In this document: positions 9,552 through 18,532 of the stretch, in pieces
How positions within the stretch are numbered: the stretch's first letter is position 1
Layout of the letters: the number at the start of each line of letters is the position of its first letter
From: an uncultured Bacteroidota bacterium
GTDB taxonomy: Bacteria > Bacteroidota > Bacteroidia > UKL13-3
Length of the DNA: 32,801 nt
NCBI GenBank assembly: GCA_903888395.1
Contig: CAISTO010000263.1
Coordinates: 1 to 32,801 of the forward strand
Direction of reading: 5' to 3'
Position numbers and translations under genes: made by a program
Notes under the pieces: model-generated
The model's input: only the letters and a program-made list of their open reading frames with translations
Database searches by the model: none
What the model was told of the DNA's origin: nothing

Positions 9552-10322
9552 TTAAAAAGGTAAATCTTCGATATTTTTCTTAATCATCAATGCTATTAAT
9601 TTATCTCTAAAGTCTATGTCCTTAGAATTCTCTATAGGAACATGTTCATAAGGTATATTTGTACCCTCGGGGTTAATTGAACTCCAAATATCAATATTAA
9701 TACAATGAGCATATTCACTTATTGGTATTGAAATTAAATCTTTTATAGCTATTTTATTTTTATAAATAATTTTCCCCGTGTCCCCTATTTCAAACTCTAA
9801 AGTGTAATTTTCATATTCTTCAAAATTTTCATTATCAAATCTTCCATTAATTATATTTGGAAACTTGGAAGGCAGAACCTCAAACATTCGACATGGAAAT
9901 AAATTACCAGATATTTTATCAATCAGATAAAATGAAGAAGCGGATACATTATTGTGTAAAATATAATAATGAGGTAAATCTGGGTGCTCAAAAATATGAT
10001 CATATAAAAAATTATCAGCTATAAATTGATTTTTAATTTCCCATGTTAAATTATGCATTGGAATATAAGAAAGACCTTCTACAATATTTTGAATTAAAAC
10101 ATTATAATTATTTGTATTTATAAAATGATCATTTAACAGTAATTCCTCTAGTGGTATTAGGTTTCCATTGTTAAAATTTAAATTATAATCATTAACTGCA
10201 TTGATACAATTTTCAAATTGTAATTCGTTGTTAAAATATCCCCTGAAAAAATGTTTTTCTAGAAGATAATCAAATAAAAATCCGTAGTCTTTTCTTGTGT
10301 TCTCTATTTTTTTAAAAATCAT
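9552..10322 (-). CDS. Hypothetical protein with SSB-like C-terminal tail (NIEDLPF)
   Basis: ORF in the 12703->9234 reverse-strand gene string; ends ...MIKKNIEDLPF*. Confidence 0.6.
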   Translation of the reverse strand: MIFKKIENTRKDYGFLFDYLLEKHFFRGYFNNELQFENCINAVNDYNLNFNNGNLIPLEELLLNDHFINTNNYNVLIQNIVEGLSYIPMHNLTWEIKNQFIADNFLYDHIFEHPDLPHYYILHNNVSASSFYLIDKISGNLFPCRMFEVLPSKFPNIINGRFDNENFEEYENYTLEFEIGDTGKIIYKNKIAIKDLISIPISEYAHCINIDIWSSINPEGTNIPYEHVPIENSKDIDFRDKLIALMIKKNIEDLPF

Positions 10323-10346
10323 GGTTACTTTTTAAATTATTTTATA

Positions 10347-10721
10347 TTAATTAACAATTGGCGTACTTTTGGTTGGAACTTTGTTATATAAAACAAATTC
10401 ATTATTTTCATTATCTATAAAATAAAATTGGTCTATAATATATCCCAACTTTAAAAATTGATAATTTGCTTTTCTCCTCAAAAATAAGATATTTAAAAGT
10501 GCAAAAAGAGAATAACACTCCTCTACGCTTAATTCGAGCGGCAAATCAATGCTAAATCCAAAACCTTCATTGATTTTTTTAATTCCAGCTTCCGTAATTA
10601 CATCTAATTCCTCTTGCTTAGATAATATTAAACTAATAAAATATTCACCTGATATCGGTAGTTGAATAAATGATTCTAAGTCATCAAAAAACAACTTACA
10701 TTTTTGTTTTATGTCTTCCAT
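10347..10721 (-). CDS. Hypothetical protein; possible paralogue of 13590..14042
   Basis: ITEAGIKKINEGFGFSIDLPLELSVEECYSLFALLNILFLRRKANYQFLKLGYIIDQFYF aligns by eye with LANGCRQVLEGVGLTIEKPFTEIDVMGFSALFRLFHFKNIQRKCKHGFIFNGKRGALDSITF. Confidence 0.6.
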   Translation of the reverse strand: MEDIKQKCKLFFDDLESFIQLPISGEYFISLILSKQEELDVITEAGIKKINEGFGFSIDLPLELSVEECYSLFALLNILFLRRKANYQFLKLGYIIDQFYFIDNENNEFVLYNKVPTKSTPIVN

Positions 10722-10726
10722 ATTAT

Positions 10727-12703
10727 TTAAAATAAAAACATATTTTCACCTATGATCTCTTTAAAATGCTCGTAAATCATCACCATTGCTAAGGTATCTA
10801 ATTCACAGTATTTCAATAAAGCTTTAGTAATTTCTGTTCTTTCTTTTTCAGTCATATCTTGATACTGCAATTTAGAATACCCTGTAAGCGCTGCTCCTCC
10901 ATCTGATATTTCTTCTATTTCTGAAATGTTGTTTTTTAAATCCTCATCTATCCAACCATCAAATACCGGTGGTAACATTTTGTATGGATTTACAATTCTA
11001 CCATCTTCTATTTTTAACCAAATATGATTGACATCAAAATTTTTACTTGTCAAATTAATTGAACCAATTGCTTGACTGTATTTTTGTTTTAAATAGTCAC
11101 TCGAATTCAATGAGGCTGGCAATACTGCTTTGATGGAATTGGAACCTTTTGTATATGGATTATAATAATAATCTTTTACAATTTTATTTAAATCCACCAT
11201 GTTACGATCTCCCTCCCATTTTTCAACGCTTTTATCAGTTGATTTGGTAATAGTTTTTAGAAATGTAATTAATTCTTCCTTGTCCACTTCATTGCTTGCA
11301 TTCAGTTGTACTATAATTGCATTTAAAATCGAATTCTCATGGGTAGCAAATTTAAAAATAGTTCCATTATCGTTCTCTAATGCTTTTTTTAATGCTCGGG
11401 CAAAAATGAAATTCGGAAATTCTCCTGGGGTATTGCTTATAAATTCAGATTTATGCTCAATGGTTCCATCCTCAAGATACATATGATGAGAGAATTGAAA
11501 TGCAACTGACTCATATGGTTTTCTGCCAGCAGTAAAAGGCAGGGCAACAGTGCTTGTTTCAAAATCGATAAAATGCAATGGGAATTTCCATTTTGCCATT
11601 TCGTTTTTCAAACCATCCTTTTCTACATGTATTGAATTGTCATTGTCTCTTGCTTTTTCTACCTGAATCCATTGTCTTTCACCCGATGAAATTTTATCGG
11701 CTAAAACTTCAATTTTAAAATCATCTTCGGTAAGGTCTTGCATAAAAAGACGATTGGATTCCATCAAATCTTTGCCTCTAAAATTCCAAACTTCCATGGC
11801 ATTTGGCTTCTTAAAATCATCTTCTAGCCAATTATGTTGCTTTTTAAAACAATATTCAAATCCAGACAACAAACCGTTTTGTTTGTCTTCAATAGTAGCC
11901 TTGAATTCGCATTTCTTACAGGCACTATATTTTGTTTCCCAATTAATATATTTTGAGGCTAAATAGGAATCTTTAAACAATTTTAAGGCCTCGTGGAAAC
12001 CTAAATTATCATGGTATCTATATTTGTCATTAATAATATCATTTACAATAATATCTACATTTATTTCCGATAAAACGGATTCTCCAATTTCCTCAATGCT
12101 GCTAACTTTTGTAATAATATCTGTTCTAGGATTTCCATTAGCAGGAACTCTAAATAGTTGATTTAATCCATCAATTGTAGCTGATTTAGTTTTATCAGCC
12201 ATCATAAAATAAGCCTCAAATTGAAAGTTAGGACAAGTTAGCGAGGCAATATGTTTTTGAAAAGCCAAATCAAATAAATAAGGTTTCCAGCTACTAACTA
12301 ATCCACCACGGACACCAACGAAAATATTTTTTTCATTGGGATTGAAAGATTTTGCTTTCACTTCAATCAATCGAATGTGATTGCCTTTTTTTACTAAAAT
12401 ATCTGTTCTAATAAAGAAATTATCTACTAAAAAAGCGGCCTCGTATATAACAACATTCTCTAATAATAATGCTTCCTGAGTTAACTGAAATGCTTTTTCG
12501 TATTCGTAATTCTCCGTATTAATAAAAATACCATTTGGATAATGCAAACGTGCCAATTCTTCTACTTGAAATCCGCCTTTTGCAAGCGCCTGCAAAAAAG
12601 AATCAGCATTTTTTTGATTTGCAAATTGCTTATCACTTGTAAAAAACAATTTATTAGGACATTCTAGCCCTAACTTAAAACGAGATTTTGAGAGTACTTT
12701 CAT
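10727..12703 (-). CDS. DUF2779 protein (Cas4-like PD-(D/E)XK nuclease plus DEDD exonuclease-like domain)
   Basis: N-terminal LSKSRFKLGLECPNKLFFT, IRLIEVKAKS (ExK), Cys cluster CKKCEFKA...YC; C-terminal HFIDFETSTVALPF...PYESVAFQFSHH and LLKYCELDTLAMVMIYEH. Confidence 0.8.
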   Translation of the reverse strand: MKVLSKSRFKLGLECPNKLFFTSDKQFANQKNADSFLQALAKGGFQVEELARLHYPNGIFINTENYEYEKAFQLTQEALLLENVVIYEAAFLVDNFFIRTDILVKKGNHIRLIEVKAKSFNPNEKNIFVGVRGGLVSSWKPYLFDLAFQKHIASLTCPNFQFEAYFMMADKTKSATIDGLNQLFRVPANGNPRTDIITKVSSIEEIGESVLSEINVDIIVNDIINDKYRYHDNLGFHEALKLFKDSYLASKYINWETKYSACKKCEFKATIEDKQNGLLSGFEYCFKKQHNWLEDDFKKPNAMEVWNFRGKDLMESNRLFMQDLTEDDFKIEVLADKISSGERQWIQVEKARDNDNSIHVEKDGLKNEMAKWKFPLHFIDFETSTVALPFTAGRKPYESVAFQFSHHMYLEDGTIEHKSEFISNTPGEFPNFIFARALKKALENDNGTIFKFATHENSILNAIIVQLNASNEVDKEELITFLKTITKSTDKSVEKWEGDRNMVDLNKIVKDYYYNPYTKGSNSIKAVLPASLNSSDYLKQKYSQAIGSINLTSKNFDVNHIWLKIEDGRIVNPYKMLPPVFDGWIDEDLKNNISEIEEISDGGAALTGYSKLQYQDMTEKERTEITKALLKYCELDTLAMVMIYEHFKEIIGENMFLF

Positions 12704-12729
12704 TGTTAATAAATGTTTTAATTATTACA

Positions 12730-12776
12730 CAATGTTAGCTAATTTACTTTAAATATAATTATTAAGTAACGTTACT
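12730..12776 (-). promoter_or_regulatory. Palindrome AGTAACGTTACT (12765-12776) + N27 + TAACATTG -7-like box (12737-12730)
   Basis: Perfect 12-bp palindrome with conserved spacing; upstream of the DUF2779 operon. Confidence 0.65.
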
Positions 12777-12835
12777 TTCAGAACTATATTTCAACATCGT
12801 ATAAATAAAATATCGATTATTAATAAAAAAAATAA

Positions 12836-13549
12836 TCAACTTATCCAAATCATTCTTGAACTTTGAATTACCCATTTTTTGTTGGTTTTAACAAAAATAA
12901 ATTCATGACCTTTGCCTATATTTGGAACTATTTTATAGCCGTTATATACTCTTCTTGAATTTTGTTTGGATACAGATAAATAGATGTTATTTCCTGGTTT
13001 TGGACGTTTTAAACTAATCCTATTTTCCATTGGTACTGGTAAGGCTTTATTGTCTTTTATTTTATAATGTTTAATTATTTTTATGCTATTTTCTATTTTA
13101 GGAAATTGGTTTAAAATTTCTGTTTTAACTGCTTTTAACGGTGCTGTATTTAAATATTTATCACCTGCCGTCATGTTCGTTATTATTTTTTGAATTCTAC
13201 GAATGTCTGAATTCAGAATAAAATCAAAATTTAGCATAGCTAATATTTCATTTTTTTGAGCGATTAAATCCTTTGTATTTAATTCTTTTCCAGAAGCAAG
13301 ATTCATGTCATCAATATATTTTATTATATTGTTCAGTTCATTGGTAAAATATTCTTTATCCTTTAATTCCTTTCTTGCTACTTGAAGCTCTTCAAAAAAG
13401 TAAAGATCTATTTCAAATTTCAATTTATAGAGTGGTTCAATTTGATTATTGGTTAAAACATCCAAATAAAATGTATCATTGGTATTTTCAGCATCTTTAA
13501 CTTCTATTACCTCTGAAAAATCAATTGCATTTTTTATCATTCTCTTCAT
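12836..13549 (-). CDS. Hypothetical protein
   Basis: 237-aa ORF, no recognised motif; 41 nt downstream of 13590..14042. Confidence 0.55.
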   Translation of the reverse strand: MKRMIKNAIDFSEVIEVKDAENTNDTFYLDVLTNNQIEPLYKLKFEIDLYFFEELQVARKELKDKEYFTNELNNIIKYIDDMNLASGKELNTKDLIAQKNEILAMLNFDFILNSDIRRIQKIITNMTAGDKYLNTAPLKAVKTEILNQFPKIENSIKIIKHYKIKDNKALPVPMENRISLKRPKPGNNIYLSVSKQNSRRVYNGYKIVPNIGKGHEFIFVKTNKKWVIQSSRMIWIS

Positions 13550-13589
13550 TGATGATTGGAGTTTAGTTTTTTTTCTTTAAAGGAAGTTC

Positions 13590-14042
13590 TTAGTCAAAAG
13601 ATGGGTATTCACAAAAATTATAATAAACTACTTTACTCCCATCTATTACATGTTGAAATGTAATACTATCAAGTGCTCCTCTTTTACCGTTAAATATAAA
13701 ACCATGTTTGCATTTTCTTTGAATATTTTTAAAATGAAACAATCTAAATAATGCACTAAAACCCATGACATCTATTTCTGTAAACGGTTTTTCAATTGTT
13801 AATCCAACACCCTCAAGTACCTGCCTACATCCATTGGCCAAAACTTCTAAATCTTCATGATCAAAATCAACTGGAGGCTGATTAAATGCATCGTCTTTCC
13901 TGTATTTTTCTGGACCCAACTTAGTATAAAGCCATGCTTTTGAAAATATGTATACAAAACGATTTGAATCAACAAGATTTTTTTCTTTTTCAGAAAATTG
14001 ATTAATTGTTTTATCTAATAATGCTGTTTGACTACTTTCCAT
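13590..14042 (-). CDS. Hypothetical protein; possible paralogue of 10347..10721
   Basis: See the alignment described for 10347..10721. Confidence 0.55.
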   Translation of the reverse strand: MESSQTALLDKTINQFSEKEKNLVDSNRFVYIFSKAWLYTKLGPEKYRKDDAFNQPPVDFDHEDLEVLANGCRQVLEGVGLTIEKPFTEIDVMGFSALFRLFHFKNIQRKCKHGFIFNGKRGALDSITFQHVIDGSKVVYYNFCEYPSFD

Positions 14043-14156
14043 TTTAATTAATTAAATTATACAAAATGTTCAAGAATGCTGCTTTAAATTACGATAATGA
14101 TAAAACACTGTTAATGTTTTTATTTTTTTAAAATTCATAATTTTATTAATTTTTCA

Positions 14157-15113
14157 TCAAAAAGGTAAATTATCCAAATCCATTCCTTTAATACTAAAAG
14201 GTAGGTCATCGTCATTTATATTCATTTTAAATTCATCATGCAAATCCTGTAATATTTTATGTTTAGCTATTAAATTATTATTTACTAAACCCATAATTTT
14301 AATATTTAACTTACTGGCTTCAATGATAAATTCTTCGTCATTACTAAGTGTTCCTGAGCAATATATAAATGCTTCTGCGTTTTCCTTAATTGCTTTGAGC
14401 ACAATTTCTTTATCTGCTATAAAAGCTGGAGCATATTGAAGATTTAAACCGTTATTTTCTACTGCGGCTAACACAATGTTCCTGTCTATAATTTTATATA
14501 ATAAATCTAATTCTTCAAAAGGATATGTTTCGTCATCCGTATTTCCGAGACTCTTTAAAGTTTTATCATCCTTTGAATATTTAAATACTTCCCTATAATC
14601 ACCATTATTTTCGTCATCAATTATTATTTCCAATAAACCTTCACTGAATTTAAAATCTATATTACAATATCCATCATCATATAAATTAGCATTCCAGCTA
14701 TTTAATAATTCACCGTCATGATTATAAAGAAAAATTGAACCATAAAAGTTTATACTTATCAAATCATTAAAAGGTGATTTTTTGTATTTATAAAAAAGTA
14801 AAGGAAAATTTTCTAAGTTAATATCTTCATTTATTTCTAATTCATTATCTGAAAAATAATAAAAATCTTTATGTCCACATGAAAAACTATCTGATGTCCA
14901 TCTCCTATCAATTCTTATTTGACCGAATAAAAAATCAATGTCAACATTTTTAAAATCAAAGGTTTCTAAAAATCCAGGAAATATTTTTTCAATATTCATT
15001 TCATCAATCTCCAAACCAAATGACATATTACCTAATTTATAGTTCTGATAAATTTGGCAAAAATGAATTTGAAGTAACTTTTTATTTGAAGCTATTTTAT
15101 GAATTGTTTTCAT
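14157..15113 (-). CDS. DUF4116-like protein with SSB-like tail (NDDDLPF ... LDNLPF)
   Basis: N-terminus homologous to 7431..8552 (PGFLETFDF, RRxW); weak C-terminal DUF4116-like repeats; ends EFKMNINDDDLPFSIKGMDLDNLPF*. Confidence 0.65.
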   Translation of the reverse strand: MKTIHKIASNKKLLQIHFCQIYQNYKLGNMSFGLEIDEMNIEKIFPGFLETFDFKNVDIDFLFGQIRIDRRWTSDSFSCGHKDFYYFSDNELEINEDINLENFPLLFYKYKKSPFNDLISINFYGSIFLYNHDGELLNSWNANLYDDGYCNIDFKFSEGLLEIIIDDENNGDYREVFKYSKDDKTLKSLGNTDDETYPFEELDLLYKIIDRNIVLAAVENNGLNLQYAPAFIADKEIVLKAIKENAEAFIYCSGTLSNDEEFIIEASKLNIKIMGLVNNNLIAKHKILQDLHDEFKMNINDDDLPFSIKGMDLDNLPF

Positions 15114-15131
15114 GTATAATTTTTTAATTAA

Positions 15132-15200
15132 TTAGTAATTGGCGTTCATTTGGTTGGAACCTTAATGAAAATAACAAATTCATCATTTTCATTCTCCAAA
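15132..15200 (-). pseudogene. 3'-terminal remnant of a paralogue of 10347..10721
   Basis: Reverse-strand reading LENENDEFVIFIKVPTK* matches the intact gene's C-terminus IDNENNEFVLYNKVPTKSTPIVN*; nucleotide similarity with 10347-10418 is visible by eye. Confidence 0.6.
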
Positions 15201-15217
15201 TGTTGTTTATTATTACA

Positions 15218-15263
15218 CAAAATTATGCACTTTACATAAAATCGAAAATTTAGTAATATTACA
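15218..15263 (-). promoter_or_regulatory. Palindrome AGTAATATTACA (15252-15263, 11/12) + N26 + TAATTTTG -7 box (15225-15218)
   Basis: Same architecture as the other sites; upstream of 14157..15113. Confidence 0.6.
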
Positions 15264-15290
15264 ATTTAGTGTTGTATAACATTCAAAGGC

Positions 15291-16511
15291 TTAATTAATA
15301 GCTAGCTCATAAAATTCCTTATAATCTTTGCGTGTAAATAATTGAATAACATAGGGAAATGCTTTTGCACGCTGTATAGGGTTTTCTATTCTTTTTTCTA
15401 AATTTTTTATTTTTATTTCAAGTTTGGATATTTCCTCAGCTGTTTCTCTTGTGTTGGTTTTCACCTTGTTTTTAACTAATAATTTTATTTCTGATTTTAA
15501 ATTCTCAACTTCTTTTTTAATTTCTTGAACTAATTTTTCAATTGCAATTTCATCATGTGAATTCTTTTTGATGATATAAAATTTAGCTAAATTAAAACCA
15601 AGCGTTTCGTTTAACTTATTATTTATGCCATTTATATATTTAGCAGTTTTTTCAGCATTCAAATAATAACTTCCAATATTTGCAGACCTTAAATTTCCAA
15701 AATTACTCATTGAATCAATTAAAAATTGATTGATTAGTTCTCCTTTTTTATCATAAATTTTCTCTGAAAAATTATTACCTAGTCCTTCAGCGGAAGCTAA
15801 TATATAATAAAGGAACAATTCTGTTTTTGTAAATTTAATGAAGTTCTCTCCTATCCAAATTTCCAAATTATTATTCTTCTTCCGAACAGATAAGTTTAAA
15901 GGTTTTAGGTTTTTATTATAACTATCCTGTAATAAAAAATTACTCCTTAAATCCTCCAAAAATTTCATTGATTGGAATAATGTGGCATTTGACAGTCCGC
16001 CTTTTATAAATTCTTTAATGCAGGTGGTACAAATATCAGCTGTTCGTAATTTGAGTGTTATGTCAATTTTGGAATTACACATGTCGTTGATACAACCAAT
16101 AGATTTTTGGTGAGCATGCTTTGGATTGAAATTACTCACACATTGTAAAATATTCTCAATTACTTGATATGCAACCAATACTTTCTTTTCGGCATTAGAA
16201 AATAGCTCCCAATGTTCTGTGCAAACAAAAATATTTTTGCTTTTTGAATTATAAAAAGAAAAAAATCCACTGTAAGATAAAGGAGAAATGAGTATAGCAA
16301 TATCCGTTGCTGGAATTTTATTTTTTTTTCTAAAGTCGTTACATATATCAAACAAGGAGTCAAAAGAATTGATGTTTTCAAACTCAATATTGTGATTATA
16401 CTCGGTATTTAAAACAAATTCGAATTGACCTTTAAAATTTTTCAATTCATTAAATGTTTCATTTAACAAATTGTTTTGGTCAGAATTAATGGAAAAAAGA
16501 TGAATATTCAT
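15291..16511 (-). CDS. Hypothetical protein with Cys4 metal-binding-like motif and C-terminal coiled coil
   Basis: GCINDMCNSKIDITLKLRTADICTTCI; C-terminal EEISKLEIKIKNLEKRI. The ORF track starts at a TTG (16541); first in-frame ATG (MNIHLFSIN) is at 16511. Confidence 0.6.
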   Translation of the reverse strand: MNIHLFSINSDQNNLLNETFNELKNFKGQFEFVLNTEYNHNIEFENINSFDSLFDICNDFRKKNKIPATDIAILISPLSYSGFFSFYNSKSKNIFVCTEHWELFSNAEKKVLVAYQVIENILQCVSNFNPKHAHQKSIGCINDMCNSKIDITLKLRTADICTTCIKEFIKGGLSNATLFQSMKFLEDLRSNFLLQDSYNKNLKPLNLSVRKKNNNLEIWIGENFIKFTKTELFLYYILASAEGLGNNFSEKIYDKKGELINQFLIDSMSNFGNLRSANIGSYYLNAEKTAKYINGINNKLNETLGFNLAKFYIIKKNSHDEIAIEKLVQEIKKEVENLKSEIKLLVKNKVKTNTRETAEEISKLEIKIKNLEKRIENPIQRAKAFPYVIQLFTRKDYKEFYELAIN

Positions 16512-16579
16512 AAATTTAATTATTTGATTATTATATAGCAACGTTAATTATTATTTATGAAAATAAAAATTAAAAGTAG

Positions 16580-17062
16580 TTAATTATAGGGTTTATTTCT
16601 TGAGTATTTATTCAATTTGTGATGCTTAATACTGTATATAAATCCTAATCCAAAATAATAGTCAGCACTCAAATCACAACAAATGCTCAAATCAACTGGG
16701 ATGTTTTTATTGTAAAATATAAATGTAAAAGGATGTAAGCGAACATTTATATCAGGTGAAATATAAATATCTGGTCCCGAAATCATATCTGTTTTTATAC
16801 CTAATCCAATGACAATGCCACTTTTTAAAACACCAGCAGTAATTCCAAAACTTCCAATGCTAGCTTCATTGCTGTGGTAAACTAATCCATCCCAAAAACC
16901 ATATTTTAATTGAGTACCTATGTAAAAGCCAATTATTTTTTTTGACATAGTACACAATAACATTTTGGATTCAGGCGTATATGATATTTCAATATATGAT
17001 TGTGAATAAAGCTGATTTTGGAATAAAAAAAGGAGTATTATAAATTGCTTTAAATACTTCAT
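16580..17062 (-). CDS. Hypothetical secreted protein
   Basis: ATG at 17062 gives signal peptide MKYLKQFIILLFLFQNQLYSQ and a 4-nt ATGA overlap with the upstream gene; the longer ORF (to 17125) overlaps that gene by 67 nt and is unlikely. Confidence 0.6.
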   Translation of the reverse strand: MKYLKQFIILLFLFQNQLYSQSYIEISYTPESKMLLCTMSKKIIGFYIGTQLKYGFWDGLVYHSNEASIGSFGITAGVLKSGIVIGLGIKTDMISGPDIYISPDINVRLHPFTFIFYNKNIPVDLSICCDLSADYYFGLGFIYSIKHHKLNKYSRNKPYN

Positions 17063-17559
17063 GGCCCAATTCTGGTAAGGTAAAGCGTTAATGAAACATT
17101 TGAACCTACAGTTGAATATCCCCAACGTCCCATTGTATTCAAGGTAAGTGATGTTATCCCGTCATCTAAAATTTTAAACATCCTTCTTCCATTACAGTTA
17201 AAATCAATATATCCTAAATCGTAATTTGAATAATGGTTAAATACATTGTAATAATATTTTTTCTCCCAAATAACCCACCCCTGTTGTATTTGCGATGGCT
17301 TCATTGAAATGGTAGTATAATCAAAATGCCACTTTGTAATACCTAGTTCAATGGTATCTAAGGGAAATGTTTCTAAAGTATCAATATAAACTGAACCTGG
17401 TAAATAAATAGAATCATTTTTAGAGGAGGTATTATCAATGCCGTTGTAAGTTATTTTATTGATGATGTATTCTCCCGACAATGAAAGTAAAGTAGGCTGC
17501 TCATAAACCTGGCAACCTACTATTATACTAACCAAACTAACCAATAATAAAAATTTCAT
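17059..17559 (-). CDS. Hypothetical lipoprotein
   Basis: MKFLLLVSLVSIIVGCQVYEQPT lipobox; ATGA-coupled to the next gene. Confidence 0.6.
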   Translation of the reverse strand: MKFLLLVSLVSIIVGCQVYEQPTLLSLSGEYIINKITYNGIDNTSSKNDSIYLPGSVYIDTLETFPLDTIELGITKWHFDYTTISMKPSQIQQGWVIWEKKYYYNVFNHYSNYDLGYIDFNCNGRRMFKILDDGITSLTLNTMGRWGYSTVGSNVSLTLYLTRIGP

Positions 17560-17586
17560 ATGCTATAAATTTATAAATATAATCAA

Positions 17587-18030
17587 TCAATATCTTTCAA
17601 AAACATCCATATTTCTAACGCCCATTTTATCCCTCATATAAATAATTTTATCCTTCATCATTCCTCTAAAAATATCGTCCTTCACCAATACTGAACAAAT
17701 GGTAAATATAGGCCTATTAGGATCTGCAGTTCTAATAATATAGGTGTAAACACCAATTAACTTTTCCCAAGTATTTTGTTCAACGCTTATTGATTTTATT
17801 CTATAAAAATGTATTTCTTCCCTTGATGAAATCAAAACTCCTTTCTTCTCACAGATGGTAGAATTATAAATTTCATAATTCCAACAGCTAAATTCTAATC
17901 TTTTCCAGAAATAAATAACGGCAATAATCCCACCTAAAATTGGGTGAATAAAAACACCACCAAATGCAAATAATATCCAACCAAAATTCATCCATTGACT
18001 TGGCTTTACTGTTAATTCTAATTCTTCCAT
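17587..18030 (-). CDS. Bacterial PH domain (YdbS/bPH2-like) membrane protein
   Basis: Two hydrophobic segments followed by YEIYNSTICEKKGVLISSREEIHFYRIKSISVEQNTWEKLIGVYTYIIRTAD. Confidence 0.65.
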   Translation of the reverse strand: MEELELTVKPSQWMNFGWILFAFGGVFIHPILGGIIAVIYFWKRLEFSCWNYEIYNSTICEKKGVLISSREEIHFYRIKSISVEQNTWEKLIGVYTYIIRTADPNRPIFTICSVLVKDDIFRGMMKDKIIYMRDKMGVRNMDVFERY

Positions 18031-18054
18031 TATAGTTTTTTAAATTTATAATGA

Positions 18055-18492
18055 TTAAATATCAATCAAGAAATTATATTTCACTAAAATTGATTTTACC
18101 ACTTCTATTTCATAATAAAAATAGGTATCTATGATATCAATTACACCATAACCCTCTGTATTTAAACCATCATAATCAGTTTCATCTAGTTCAAATTCAA
18201 TTGTTTTATTGTGACCTATTTCATAAAAATTGTATTCTTTTTCATTGCTAATTATTTTTTTATCTAACATTTTAATACATCCATGAGCATATAATGCCGC
18301 GAGGTAAATTAATTTTTGTGCATCGCTGTTTCCTTCCTCATCAAAGCATTTAAAAAACTCTTCTTTGGTTTTTGCATCATATACATTTCCAAAATTTTCT
18401 ATTTGAAAATGGTTGTATAAAAGTAATAAATCGCCTAATGAAATACTATCAAAATTGAAATTGAATTGCTGTGTTTTTTTTGTTAATGACAT
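18055..18492 (-). CDS. Hypothetical protein, paralogue of 20064..20525
   Basis: KKTQQFNFNFDSISLGDLLLLYNHFQIENFGN aligns with KTHQFKFDLDAISLADLKTLYKHFQIEDFGN. Confidence 0.65.
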   Translation of the reverse strand: MSLTKKTQQFNFNFDSISLGDLLLLYNHFQIENFGNVYDAKTKEEFFKCFDEEGNSDAQKLIYLAALYAHGCIKMLDKKIISNEKEYNFYEIGHNKTIEFELDETDYDGLNTEGYGVIDIIDTYFYYEIEVVKSILVKYNFLIDI

Positions 18493-18532
18493 ATTTTTTA
18501 AAAAAATTATATTGAGAATTATGTATTATAAA

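Noticed and set aside
16160-16387. 75-aa minus-strand ORF
   Set aside because: Out-of-frame overlap entirely inside 15291..16511; no independent coding evidence.
16537-16548. AGCAACGTTAAT, similar to the AGTAAYRTTACT palindrome
   Set aside because: Two mismatches and no -7 box at 26-27 nt towards the 15291..16511 gene; not counted as a regulon site.
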